Below, in pieces: positions 43,979-52,955 of a stretch of 64,000 bases of DNA. The notes under the pieces were generated by a model that searched no databases, was not told the DNA's origin, and worked only from the letters and a program-made list of their open reading frames with translations. Position numbers and translations under genes: made by a program. Position 1 is the stretch's first letter. Each line of letters opens with the position of its first letter. The DNA comes from Rhodopirellula baltica SH 1 (lineage in GTDB: Bacteria > Planctomycetota > Planctomycetia > Pirellulales > Pirellulaceae): assembly GCF_000196115.1 (NCBI RefSeq), contig NC_005027.1:4960001-5024000 (forward strand). Direction: 5' to 3'.

Positions 43979-46900
43979 TTGTCATTCCACGATTTGAAAA
44001 CAAAGTTTGAGTCTCTCGATGGGCTGGAACAGTTGTCGTGTCAGCTTCTTGCCATCGCCTTTGACACCGTCGACCTTTCGGATTTAACGAAAATGGTGCG
44101 GCACGCGTTGCCTTGCTTGACCAAAGTCGGGAAACCGACGCCCCCCAAGGTTACCCAGGCAATCATCAAGCCGGCACTGAAACACCTGCAAAACATCGGT
44201 TGCATCCAGTCTCAATCCAACCTGCGGTTCCACATTCAGCCGTCCGTGGCCGATGCGATACTGAGATCATCCATCCACGAGGGAACATTCTCGGATCTGG
44301 TATTCATCGTGAACAACCTGGCGACTCAAAACCGATTCCCGTGGAGACAAATTCACCAGTCAGAACAACAGAAAAGGCAACGACTGGCTTTCTATCAAGG
44401 CGATGTGGAGAGCTATTTCAACCTTGCCCCTGAAGAAGCGATCCACACACGAAAACTAGGCTTACTAACTCCCTTTGACGAAACCGTCTACGAAGGCCTG
44501 CCTATCGAACTTCAAGACGCCTACTGGCCGGTCTTCGGACCTTCCCTGTTGCACACGGCGAATGGCTCGACGGGGATGATGGATCACGTCGAAGCTTGGT
44601 TGAAACGTTCGTCACCCGACGACGAAGTCGCCATTTCCGTGGGCACCGATTTATTGTTTGCCGCGGGTCGTTGTTCGACGTTGCAACCGTTGGCGGAACT
44701 GCTGAAAAACCAACGCCCCGAAATTCTCGGGCTGGTCTGCCTTCTGCAAGGTGACCGAGATCAAGCGACCCAACACTTTGCCACCGCAATGCCAGCTACA
44801 TCGCTTGGAAAAAGCTCGTCCTTGACTGCATGTCAAACCTTCGCCGGATTGTATTACCCGCTGCTATTGCTCCGGCAGTCCGACCCCCAGGCGACCGCGA
44901 CGGCCCAAAAGATCATCCAACGACGCATCAAGAAATTGGATCAGGATCTGCTGCTGGGATGCGACGCCGTTTTGAGCGGGTGCGACTTTCTAGAAGACCC
45001 AGGACTGGCTCAGCACATCCAAGCCAGTTGGACCGATGATGTGTCTCGCCCGTTAGCAACATTGCTCAGCGGCTATGTACGTGAAATTTGTTCTAGCTCC
45101 GAAACTGCTTCTCGTGAACTGAACAACCTCGCGCAAATCGGCAAGTTGTATCTCGCCTCGGGGCTGGACTGGCTGGCTGCCGAAGCGATGACGCTAGTCA
45201 ACGAACACAAGCCGAATCAGTCGACTGCGAAAACGATCAAAAAAATCTACAACACCACCGGCACGTCACCGATGGCCGGTCAGTTCGAGCGATCACCCAT
45301 TTGGAAAAAACAGCTCGGCGCCTTGCAAGCTTTTGCTGCCAGCTTTCAACCCGCGTCATCCCCCGCCCAGCAAGCTGGCCAAGCAACGCCGCAAGAGAGC
45401 GACCGCCTGGCGTGGTTGGTGAACATCGCTGCCAGTGGCCGCAGTCTCGGTTGTCGGCCGGTTCACCAAAGCTATAGCAAGAAGGGCTGGTCCAAAGGTC
45501 GCCCCATTGCTTTGGAGCGAATCTATGACCCAAGTCGACTCGCCGAGTTTGATTTCCTAAAGCCAGAGGATCAAAAAATTTGCGGTTCGCTTCGTTGCGA
45601 GACTTCACGTGATCACTACGGATACACCGAATATCACTACTACTTTGAAACCGCGTTGCTAGTCGATGCCCTGATTGGTCACCCCTGCCTGTTCATGGAC
45701 GACGACGCCCGATCGCCAATTGAAATCGAAAAGAATCACGCTCGCCTAGTCGTCGAGCGATCGCCCGAGGGTGGCGCAACGATTTCCTTGTCACCTCGAC
45801 CAACGTCCCGTGAAAGTCATCTGCTCGTTCATCGAGAAAGCACATCGAAGTTTTCGATCGTTCAGTTCAGCGACGCGCAATTGAAACTGGCGTCGATGTT
45901 AGCCGACGGTCTGACGGTGCCCGACTCCGCAGTCGATCAGTTACTCGACGCGGTGCGGCCACTGGCACCGATCGCGCCATTGCATTCGGAGATCGAAGTC
46001 ACCGCCGACGGTGCAGAGCAAGTCGTCGCCGACAACACCATTCACGCTCACTTGACACCTTACGATCATGGCTTGCAAATCGCATTCTTCACTCGTCCCT
46101 TTGGTGACAGTGGCGGTTTCTTCGTTCCAGGTCAGGGCAGTCGAACGGTTGTTACCAAGATTAACGGTCAGGTGCGATCGACTCGCCGGGACCTGGAGGC
46201 GGAATCAGAAAGCCTTCGTGCGGTGCAAAACGATTGCGACTTCTTGGGTCAGCAGGCCGATGCCGAAGTCATCGATCTGCCCACCGCAGCGGAGGCTCTC
46301 GAAGCGCTCTTGGAGCTAAATTCGCTCGTTGAGGAATCACGTTTGACATTGCACTGGCCCAAGGGGCAAGCCTTTCAGATCGCTGGGTCCGCAGATGAGT
46401 CGGACTGGAAAATCAAGATCAACGGGGGCCAAGACTGGTTCGCCGCTTCAGGGAAGCTGCATGTCGATAGCAATTTGGCCATCGAGATGATGGACCTGCT
46501 GGAGATGGCTAGCGCCAGCACCTCCCGATTCGTGCAACTCAACGATGGACGATTTGTGGCGTTGACCGAACACTTTCGCAAGCGACTGGAAACCATGGCG
46601 GCGTACACCGATCGCCGCCAGGACCAAGTCCGGTTCCCCACCATTCGCGCCACCGCGATCGCCGAACTGACCGGCAACTCTGACCTGACCGCCGACCAAC
46701 AATGGAAGTCGCAGATCAAGCGAATCGAATCGGCCGACCGAGTCCGGCCGAAATTGCCCAAAACGCTGAATGCCGACCTGCGTGACTACCAAGTCGATGG
46801 CTTCAAATGGATGTCCCGCTTGGCTCACCTGGGGGCGGGTGCCTGCCTGGCCGATGACATGGGATTGGGGAAAACGCTGCAGTGCCTCGCCGTTCTGCTC

Positions 46901-48139
46901 AACCGGGGTAAGTCAGGTCCGGCATTGGTGGTCGCGCCGACTTCGGTGGCCGCCAACTGGGTTTCCGAAATCGCACGCTTTGCCCCCTCGCTTCGTCCAA
47001 TCCTGTTCAGCGAAGCGGATCGCGAGACGGTCATTGAGTCCTTGGGAAAACGAGACCTGCTGATATGCAGTTATGGTTTGTTGGCGAACGAAGCAGAAAA
47101 ATTGCAATCCCGACGTTGGCAGACACTGGTTCTCGACGAAGCCCAAGCGATCAAGAACGCAGACACCAAACGCAGCGAAGCGGCAATGGGACTCGAAGCG
47201 GATTTCCGAGTCGTGCTCACCGGCACGCCCATGGAAAACCATTTGGGCGAACTGTGGAACCTGTTTCAATTCATCAACCCAGGCCTACTTGGCTCCTCCG
47301 AATCGTTTCAAGAACGCTTTGCGATTCCGATTGAACGCGACCATCGCCGCGACGTTCAGCGGCAACTCAAGCAATTGATCGCGCCCTTCATTCTGCGGCG
47401 AACAAAGTCTCAGGTGCTGGATGAACTTCCCCCGCGAACCGAAATCACCGTGCCAATCGAATTGGGCGAAGACGAAGCCGCGATGTACGAAGCCATGCGT
47501 CGAAAGGCACTCCAAAACTTGGAAGACAGTGACGACGACCGCCCCGTGCACATCAAGATCCTCGCGGAACTGATGCGTCTGCGCCGGTTCTGTTGTCATC
47601 CCGATTTAGTCGACCCCGATGCTGGCTTGAAAGCGGCAAAGCTCGAACGCTTCACTGATACCGTGACGGATTTGATCGAGGGTGGCCACAAAGTGTTGGT
47701 GTTCAGCCAGTTCGTTGGCCACCTGCATCTCTTGAGAGACCGGCTCGATGAACGAAAGATTTCATATCAGTACCTGGACGGCAGCACGCCAGCGAAGAAA
47801 CGCAAGACCAGTGTGGATGCCTTCCAGGACGGCGAAGGCGATGTGTTCTTGATCAGCTTGAAAGCCGGGGGCGTGGGGTTGAACCTGACGGCGGCCGACT
47901 ACGTGATCCACATGGACCCGTGGTGGAATCCCGCCGTGGAAGACCAAGCGTCCGACCGCGCCCACCGCATGGGACAACAGCGGCCCGTCACGGTGTACCG
48001 ATTCATCACCACAGGGACCATTGAAGAACGAATCCTGCAACTCCATGAAAGCAAACGCGACCTCGCCGATAGCCTGCTTGAGGGCACCGAATCATCCGCG
48101 AAACTCTCCGCCGAAGAACTCATGAAGTTGATTCTGTAG
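43979..48139 (+). CDS. SNF2-family helicase/ATPase with long N-terminal region
   Basis: A 1386-residue protein. The C-terminal 450 residues form an SNF2 motor: LRDYQVDGFKWMSRLAHLGA, Walker A DDMGLGKTLQCLA (Lys 965), DEAQ box (Asp 1053 in VLDEAQAIKN), LTGTPMENHLGELWNLFQFI, and lobe 2 with VLVFSQFVGHL, ISLKAGGVGLNLTAADYVI and DRAHRMGQ. Such proteins translocate on double-stranded DNA and remodel protein-DNA complexes. The N-terminal 900 residues have no recognised domain; its first part has helical, repeat-like character. The TTG at 43979 is a tentative start, with no good Shine-Dalgarno. It borders the accessory island that begins at about 48140. Confidence 0.87.
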   Translation: MSFHDLKTKFESLDGLEQLSCQLLAIAFDTVDLSDLTKMVRHALPCLTKVGKPTPPKVTQAIIKPALKHLQNIGCIQSQSNLRFHIQPSVADAILRSSIHEGTFSDLVFIVNNLATQNRFPWRQIHQSEQQKRQRLAFYQGDVESYFNLAPEEAIHTRKLGLLTPFDETVYEGLPIELQDAYWPVFGPSLLHTANGSTGMMDHVEAWLKRSSPDDEVAISVGTDLLFAAGRCSTLQPLAELLKNQRPEILGLVCLLQGDRDQATQHFATAMPATSLGKSSSLTACQTFAGLYYPLLLLRQSDPQATATAQKIIQRRIKKLDQDLLLGCDAVLSGCDFLEDPGLAQHIQASWTDDVSRPLATLLSGYVREICSSSETASRELNNLAQIGKLYLASGLDWLAAEAMTLVNEHKPNQSTAKTIKKIYNTTGTSPMAGQFERSPIWKKQLGALQAFAASFQPASSPAQQAGQATPQESDRLAWLVNIAASGRSLGCRPVHQSYSKKGWSKGRPIALERIYDPSRLAEFDFLKPEDQKICGSLRCETSRDHYGYTEYHYYFETALLVDALIGHPCLFMDDDARSPIEIEKNHARLVVERSPEGGATISLSPRPTSRESHLLVHRESTSKFSIVQFSDAQLKLASMLADGLTVPDSAVDQLLDAVRPLAPIAPLHSEIEVTADGAEQVVADNTIHAHLTPYDHGLQIAFFTRPFGDSGGFFVPGQGSRTVVTKINGQVRSTRRDLEAESESLRAVQNDCDFLGQQADAEVIDLPTAAEALEALLELNSLVEESRLTLHWPKGQAFQIAGSADESDWKIKINGGQDWFAASGKLHVDSNLAIEMMDLLEMASASTSRFVQLNDGRFVALTEHFRKRLETMAAYTDRRQDQVRFPTIRATAIAELTGNSDLTADQQWKSQIKRIESADRVRPKLPKTLNADLRDYQVDGFKWMSRLAHLGAGACLADDMGLGKTLQCLAVLLNRGKSGPALVVAPTSVAANWVSEIARFAPSLRPILFSEADRETVIESLGKRDLLICSYGLLANEAEKLQSRRWQTLVLDEAQAIKNADTKRSEAAMGLEADFRVVLTGTPMENHLGELWNLFQFINPGLLGSSESFQERFAIPIERDHRRDVQRQLKQLIAPFILRRTKSQVLDELPPRTEITVPIELGEDEAAMYEAMRRKALQNLEDSDDDRPVHIKILAELMRLRRFCCHPDLVDPDAGLKAAKLERFTDTVTDLIEGGHKVLVFSQFVGHLHLLRDRLDERKISYQYLDGSTPAKKRKTSVDAFQDGEGDVFLISLKAGGVGLNLTAADYVIHMDPWWNPAVEDQASDRAHRMGQQRPVTVYRFITTGTIEERILQLHESKRDLADSLLEGTESSAKLSAEELMKLIL

Positions 48140-48258
48140 AGAGAACGCCGGTCGCCAAAAGACGCCTGCCAACCTGACTCGAATCAATCCGCCACCTCTT
48201 TCCCAGCGTCGAGGTCGTGCAGTTTTCTGACACCGCATTTCGGCAGATTTTAAAATGA

Positions 48259-48335
48259 CGCACCTCTCCCGAACCGAAGTTTGGGGAGAGCTCGAGCGAC
48301 GCCGTTCAGCCGTACGCGAGGGTGAGGGCCGAGCA
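48259..48335. repeat. CTCTCCC/GGGAGAG hairpin repeat, variant copy
   Basis: CTCTCCC (48264-48270) pairs with GGGAGAG (48284-48290), followed by a GAGGGTGAGGGCC stretch. The layout matches the element at 57535-57722. The next 250 bases (to about 48600) are pyrimidine-rich with a CTCTGCCTCTCTGCCTC repetition and hold no gene. Confidence 0.5.
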
Positions 48336-48615
48336 TGAGAAGTAACGCGTGTTCCCCTCCCCCAGAAAGCCCGCACAATTTGAACCTTACAATTTACAAT
48401 TTCACTTTTTCAATCACCTCCCCGCCTCTCTGCCTCTCTGCCTCCCCGCCACCAACTCCCCACCGTCCACCAGCGAAGCCTCTCTTCGCCAACCCATTCG
48501 CGGCCCGCTTCCGTTGCGGCTTGTCGATTGAGTCGTCAACAAGGTTTTGACGCATGTAGTAGGGGCACTCTTGTCCGTCCAAGTTGCGGATGTCGGCCAA
48601 GAGTGGCCAACCAGA

Positions 48616-48723
48616 CTGTTGATTGAATCAGCCGCACCGCGTTAGCGGCGGTTAACCAGACGTCCACTGGGGCGCACGCCCATCGGCCAATCGTTGTCAT
48701 TTGGTATGCGACTGAATCAACAG
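48616..48723. repeat. MITE-like element with terminal inverted repeats, copy A
   Basis: A 108-bp element bounded by CTGTTGATTGAATCA and its near complement (ACTGAATCAACAG). The interior contains GCCGCACCGCGTTAGCGGCGGTT and TCATTTGGTATGCGACT, closely matching the element at 57791-57906. It has no coding capacity. Confidence 0.75.
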
Positions 48724-49219
48724 CGCGCAACGGGCGCGCTCCCGTCCGCTCGAAAGCAAAGCGACCACGCTCGGCACGCAGATCGACGCTGCCGAGCAAA
48801 CCCTCGAAGCGTTGACGGCAAAGCACGAATCAGAAATGTCGCAACTCTACATCCGGCGAAACGAGATCAATGCGATCCGCAAACGAGCGTCCCCGGCCCG
48901 CATGGAACTACGCAACACCCGCGAGGACCGAGAACTGGTCGCTGAATACGATTCGGTCGTCGATGAGCTCAGTGCGGCCGACCACACGCGAGCTTCCCTC
49001 GCCGAGGAAATGGACAAGCGAGAAGGCTGGATGCGGCAAGACCAAGAAAAAGCCGAGGCGACGCCGTTCAAGAACGAAGCGAACCGCTCCACCGAGCAAG
49101 CCAAAACGCACGAAGCCATCCTGACCGACCTACGAGCCAAGTTTGAGCCCGCAGATGCCGCGGTCAACGCCTTGCAAGAACGCCTGTCGGAAATCGAAGA
49201 CCGACTGCTCGAACTGTAA
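48722..49219 (+). pseudogene. Truncated coiled-coil gene (C-terminal remnant)
   Basis: An open frame enters directly from the repeat at 48722 and runs to the stop at 49219, so no native N-terminus is present. Translation is charged and almost entirely coiled coil (QIDAAEQTLEALTAKHESEM, ... LQERLSEIEDRLLEL). A start could be used at TTG 48812 or ATG 48836, giving 135 or 127 residues. It is best read as the end of a longer gene, cut at the MITE-like element; an intact small coiled-coil protein is the alternative. Confidence 0.5.
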
Positions 49220-49311
49220 ACGCCAGCCCGCTGGCCGACTCAGATCTTTGACAATTTGGTTGTGGCCATATTTGCGCCGTCGGGGTTGGCGATCCCGACG
49301 GCTTCAAGCAG

Positions 49312-51477
49312 TTACGTCGAGCTTTCGTCGTCAAGCTCAGACTTCTTAAAGTAGATCTCTCTAGCCTCGTCTCGGATTCTACTGCGTCGGTGACCGTCAA
49401 CGACCTCCTTCAGCACAAGTCCCTGTTGCTGTAGTTTGCCGGTTCGGCTTCCGACCAATTGATAGGTTGCATCGACAAGTAGCGAGATTTCGCCCGCTCG
49501 CATCCATTGATCAGATTCCTCAAGTGCAGCCAAAATCTCGAGCTCAACCTCTTCGAGCATCAATGCCTCATCAAGTTGCGCGACCTCGGTTTCAAACTCA
49601 TCGCTTAGTTGCACCACCGAGCAGACTCCGCTCTGGCAATTTGGGCATTTCCACTTGTAAAAGGAAATCTTGTCTTCGTCTTCCATGGAAAAACACGAAC
49701 CGCATTCGTTGCAGCGAATCGTGCTGGTCTTAGAAAGAAACTGGTGGATCACCCGGTTGTAGTCGAAGCAGCGTTGAACAAAATAGTTTCGGTATTCACG
49801 TCCTGCGGGATACCCCCACGCAAAATTCTCGGCTTCGGCAAGGCCATACAGAAAAGCGTATACCGAAACGTCACGCCCATTCTTGTCTCTGGTGTCAGAA
49901 TACTTCGTAACCAAGAAATTGAACTCAAGAGACGAAAGAACGCTCTCCAACTTCGGATCAATGTAAAAGTGACTAACCGGCGGATTGTGGCCAAGTTCGT
50001 CGAAATATGTCCCACCAACTTCACCGCGGTTGATGCGTTTCTTCAATTCGATTGATTCTGCTAACAACGCGCGAAGTAGGTTTTGCTGATTGTGTCGGTC
50101 AAGCTTTTGCTCGAATGGTTCAAGGGCGAAACGTCCTGCGCGATCGAAGTACTGGGAAACAACGGTTGAGAAATACTTACTGGATGCAAGTCGAATACTT
50201 GACGGGGTAATTCCAAGCCCACGGGAAACACGGTCCAGATAGCAGTAGTGAAGTATGTATCCGAGCAAACGAGGCGAGTTCGTTGAGACAAAGAAAAGAA
50301 GTCGGAACAGTTCTGCGGGATCCGCTGAGGGGTCGAAGTAATCCGAAATACTCTGCCCAAAAGCACTAAATCGTTTTTCAAGCAAACGGCGTGTGTAATC
50401 GATTGCACTAGCTTCGGCAGTTTGCAACTCGTTCGATTTATAAAGTTGAGAAAAGTCCAAGCAGACCGTGTCCACTTTGCCGGGATCTATTCGTCCGTAG
50501 TAGACACGACCAGGATATCCAGCGACCTTTAGTTTGATGCGTTCATTCGTTGCATTGTTGAGTGGTGACAAAATCACGTCGACAAAGAGACGTTGGCTTA
50601 CCCACTCAAGTTCCGAGAAGTCATCGAAGAATACGACCAGTCGGAGAAGCTTTGATTCATCAAGTAAATCCGTTACCTGCTCGATTAGTGATGCAAACGG
50701 AAACGATTTCAGTACGACATTGGAGTACTCCTCGTACAGTTCGCGGTCGTCCAGTGTTTTTGAATAGTCGGATCCGGCAACTTCGCCTGAAGCGGTTCCT
50801 GATAGGCCAAGAGCAGAAGCCGATCCACTTGCCGTCGCTTTCGCGGACGCAGTGCGTTGTTTCTCATTCTCACTTCGATTGCGGGCTTTAATTGTGATCT
50901 GGCGAAGAACAGGGAGTTCTTCCTCACGCAATTTACAACTTGAAACAGATTTTTCAATTTTCTGCAACGAGCTGATCAGTTCTTGATAGCCTCGCTTACG
51001 ACCGCTGAATCGTTCAATGATGCCCATCGATTCGCACGCAAGATTTAGCTCCTTCAACAACTGCCGAAGCACCTCGCCGAGAAAATGCTTTCGCAACATG
51101 TGGGCGCGAAAGATTCCGGGGTCGACGTCTCCCAGGGTTCGCTCGGTTGTGACGGGCTGACTTCCGTCTGCAAGTTCATGAAGGCTTTTGACATCGATAT
51201 AGATCGAGATCAGATCCTTCCTTTTCCTGATCTCTGATTGCGCACGAGCGAACACTGTGCTTTTCCCGGTTCCCTTTCGACCGGTGAGAAAGGTGGTGTT
51301 GCTCGACAGAACGGTCGTAAGAACCGCGTCGCTTGGAAGCGGGTCGACGTAAAGGTCATCGATCGGACTCCCGCCCAATTCAATTGCGAACTCCTTGAGT
51401 TCGGCTCGTCGATATTGACGCAGAGACTCTGCGATGCGATTGAAAGTTGCTGGATCGTTCTTCGTCTTCTTGCCCAT
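49312..51477 (-). CDS. Orphan AAA/STAND-like ATPase with zinc ribbon and winged helix
   Basis: A 721-residue P-loop NTPase from the ATG at 51477 (AGAGAAA 5 nt upstream; a GTG at 51513 is also possible). Walker A is GRKGTGKST (67-75), Walker B VVFFDD (281-286). A Gly/Ala/Ser-rich insertion (around ASAKATASGSASALGLSG) separates them. A zinc ribbon follows at about 589-619 (CNECGSC ... CPNCQSGVC), then a C-terminal winged-helix-like region (GEISLLVDATYQLVGSRTGK). The layout recalls ORC/Cdc6-like or STAND ATPases. It lies directly after the remains of a type I restriction-modification operon on the same strand, so a defence role is plausible but unproven. Its base composition looks more AT-rich than neighbours. 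Confidence 0.72.
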   Translation of the reverse strand: MGKKTKNDPATFNRIAESLRQYRRAELKEFAIELGGSPIDDLYVDPLPSDAVLTTVLSSNTTFLTGRKGTGKSTVFARAQSEIRKRKDLISIYIDVKSLHELADGSQPVTTERTLGDVDPGIFRAHMLRKHFLGEVLRQLLKELNLACESMGIIERFSGRKRGYQELISSLQKIEKSVSSCKLREEELPVLRQITIKARNRSENEKQRTASAKATASGSASALGLSGTASGEVAGSDYSKTLDDRELYEEYSNVVLKSFPFASLIEQVTDLLDESKLLRLVVFFDDFSELEWVSQRLFVDVILSPLNNATNERIKLKVAGYPGRVYYGRIDPGKVDTVCLDFSQLYKSNELQTAEASAIDYTRRLLEKRFSAFGQSISDYFDPSADPAELFRLLFFVSTNSPRLLGYILHYCYLDRVSRGLGITPSSIRLASSKYFSTVVSQYFDRAGRFALEPFEQKLDRHNQQNLLRALLAESIELKKRINRGEVGGTYFDELGHNPPVSHFYIDPKLESVLSSLEFNFLVTKYSDTRDKNGRDVSVYAFLYGLAEAENFAWGYPAGREYRNYFVQRCFDYNRVIHQFLSKTSTIRCNECGSCFSMEDEDKISFYKWKCPNCQSGVCSVVQLSDEFETEVAQLDEALMLEEVELEILAALEESDQWMRAGEISLLVDATYQLVGSRTGKLQQQGLVLKEVVDGHRRSRIRDEAREIYFKKSELDDESST

Positions 51478-51515
51478 TGAATTTCTCTGTTGAAGTTGGA
51501 TCAAACTTCCCACGC

Positions 51516-51721
51516 CTATTTGGCCTTTGCTTTCCGCTTCGCAGGCTTCTTCTTGGCGGCCGGCTTGGCTGCTTGAGTGCGTTTACACAACTCGCTAGCC
51601 GGTTTGTCGCTGGGGTCTTGCGGGACGAGCGTTCCGCAAGTAGTCCGAGGCGAACAAGTTACTCGCCGTGCTCCGCTAACTGCGTAAAGTTGCTTTGGAT
51701 TGGCTTGGCCGGCTTGTTCAT
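51516..51721 (-). pseudogene. Deletion scar of a type I restriction-modification operon: HsdR start joined to HsdS end
   Basis: The ATG at 51721 begins MNKPAKPIQSNFTQLAEHGE and then meets TAA (51659-51661). If that TAA were CAA, the frame would go on as QLVRLGLLAER, which matches the N-terminus of many HsdR proteins (FxxLxEHDEQLxRLGxLAER). A few bases on, a different frame reads GTLVPQDPSDKPASELCKR and then a Lys/Ala-rich tail to the stop at 51516, the usual C-terminus of HsdS specificity subunits. A deletion therefore seems to have removed most of hsdR, hsdM and most of hsdS, leaving the two ends. Family assignments rest on short stretches. Confidence 0.6.
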
Positions 51722-51917
51722 GATTTTGGTTTGTCCGCTCGCTCAAGCTGTTTCAAAATCTCTCCAAATCGCTTCGTTTGAATAGTCGGTAGCCGTTTGC
51801 TGGGTTTCGCGGAACCGGAATCTGTCCTTCCTCTGCCCACTTGCGCAGCGTGTTTTGGGCACCACCCAGAAACTCGGCGGCTTCTGCTGTTTTGACGTAG
51901 TCACTGAGCTTGGTCAT
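51718..51917 (-). pseudogene. Excisionase/MerR-like HTH gene with a frameshift
   Basis: From the ATG at 51917 it encodes 54 residues, KTAEAAEFLGGAQNTLRKWA and then a YRLFKRSDLERF end, typical of excisionase-type HTH proteins. It stops early at TGA 51753-51755. One additional T in the run at 51755-51758 would restore LKQLERADKPKS and end in TGA overlapping the HsdR-start ATG by 4 nt. So this was probably the coupled first gene of the restriction-modification operon. The indel could be real decay, slippage or a sequencing error. Confidence 0.6.
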
Positions 51918-52025
51918 GGAACCATCCCGTTTGCCCCGCGGATCTTTTTCATAGGCTTACGCAGTCTATCAAAGTCTGCAGCGAAAAGATGTCATGGGTG
52001 GGCTGGCCAACCCTTGGAGCAATCG

Positions 52026-52406
52026 ATGGCAACCGCTACTGCGAAAACAATTCAAATCTACTTGCCAACCGGTGAGCCACGCGGCATTCGTATCGCTGAA
52101 ATCACGACGCGTATTGTGCAAGCGGTTTTGATCACTCGTAGCGATCTGGCTCAAGGCAAGCTTCGCAAGGAACTGGATCTACCCGGCATCTACTTTTTGT
52201 TCGGCGAGGGTGAAGACGAAGCGAAGCCGATCGTTTACATCGGCCAGACGGAAGGCCTACGACCGCGAAGTCAGCGTCTCCCTTCGCCTTCCAGACTTGA
52301 ATGCCCAGGAAGTCTGCGGCCACCAAATCCCGGAACTTCTTCACCACGACAACGAATTGCTTCCCGCTCGGTCCTAACCAGCTACTTGCCCGCTGCTCGC
52401 TGGTAG
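52026..52406 (+). pseudogene. Truncated GIY-YIG nuclease gene
   Basis: The ATG at 52026 has TTGGAG 6 nt upstream. Residues 1-79 match the N-terminus of a GIY-YIG nuclease family: KTIQIYLPTGEPRGIRIAEI, then GIYFLFGEGED and IVYIGQTEGLR. After residue 79 (52262) the frame turns into low-quality sequence (PRSQRLPSPSRLECPG) and ends at 52406; the catalytic Arg and Glu regions are missing. The bases from 52262 to 52380 instead have an open minus-strand frame (KQFVVVVKKFRDLVAADFLG) from an unidentified gene, so a rearrangement has cut the nuclease. Confidence 0.6.
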
Positions 52407-52905
52407 ACGATTTCCATCACCTTGACCTTCTTGCCATCGATCATGCTGTGCATGGTTGTCGTGCGTTTGTCGGTGCCTTGGTAGACCGTTGTCATCGTGC
52501 CCGTTGATGGTTTGCCCTGCATGTCGACTCCCTTGGTCTGCAGCGTCATCGCCTTAGTCTTGGGGTCGTAAGTGCCCTTCATCTGCGTGGCCACGGGCGT
52601 CATCGAATCGATCCAACTGCCAACGTACTGCTTCGATGCAGGGTCGTAGCCAACATGGCCCCGTCCTTCGAACACTTCCCCGCCGAATTCGCCCTTGAAA
52701 CTGCTGACCAGCCAAACCTGGCCCAGCATCTTGTTCTCTTCCGTGCCTTCGGAAACCATTTCCTGTCCCATGACGACATCGTCACTTTGGCATCCCAGGT
52801 CCCCGCGTCCATTTGAAGAACATCCTTGGGCAACATCTCCTGAGCCAATGCCGACGTCCCTTGCCAGCCAACCAAAACCATCAAGCAAACACTTAACATT
52901 CGCAT
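52382..52905 (-). pseudogene. Frameshifted DUF1579 protein gene
   Basis: The ATG at 52905 (AAGAGG 8 nt upstream) opens a signal peptide ending SALAQEM, then DAGTWDAKVTM, the start of DUF1579 proteins. The rest of the family (MLGQVWLVSSFKGEFGGEVF, GHVGYDPASKQYVGSWIDSM, ending YQRAAGK at 52382) lies in another frame. The switch falls in about 52755-52779 and amounts to one base lost or two gained. Without it the protein would be about 174 residues, a normal length. Function of the family is unknown. A sequencing error would give the same picture. Confidence 0.7.
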
Positions 52906-52955
52906 CGCAACCACCTCTTGAGAAGAAATTAAACCGCGTTCAACAACGCCTGTTT

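Noticed and set aside
48394-48600. Frames of 60-71 codons in the pyrimidine-rich stretch
   Set aside because: Low-complexity translation (Pro, Ser, Leu rich) with no start context.
52132-52347. Minus-strand frame with KKFRDLVAADFLGIQVW
   Set aside because: Only a fragment of about 40 sensible residues; noted under the truncated GIY-YIG gene but not called as a gene because no family was recognised.
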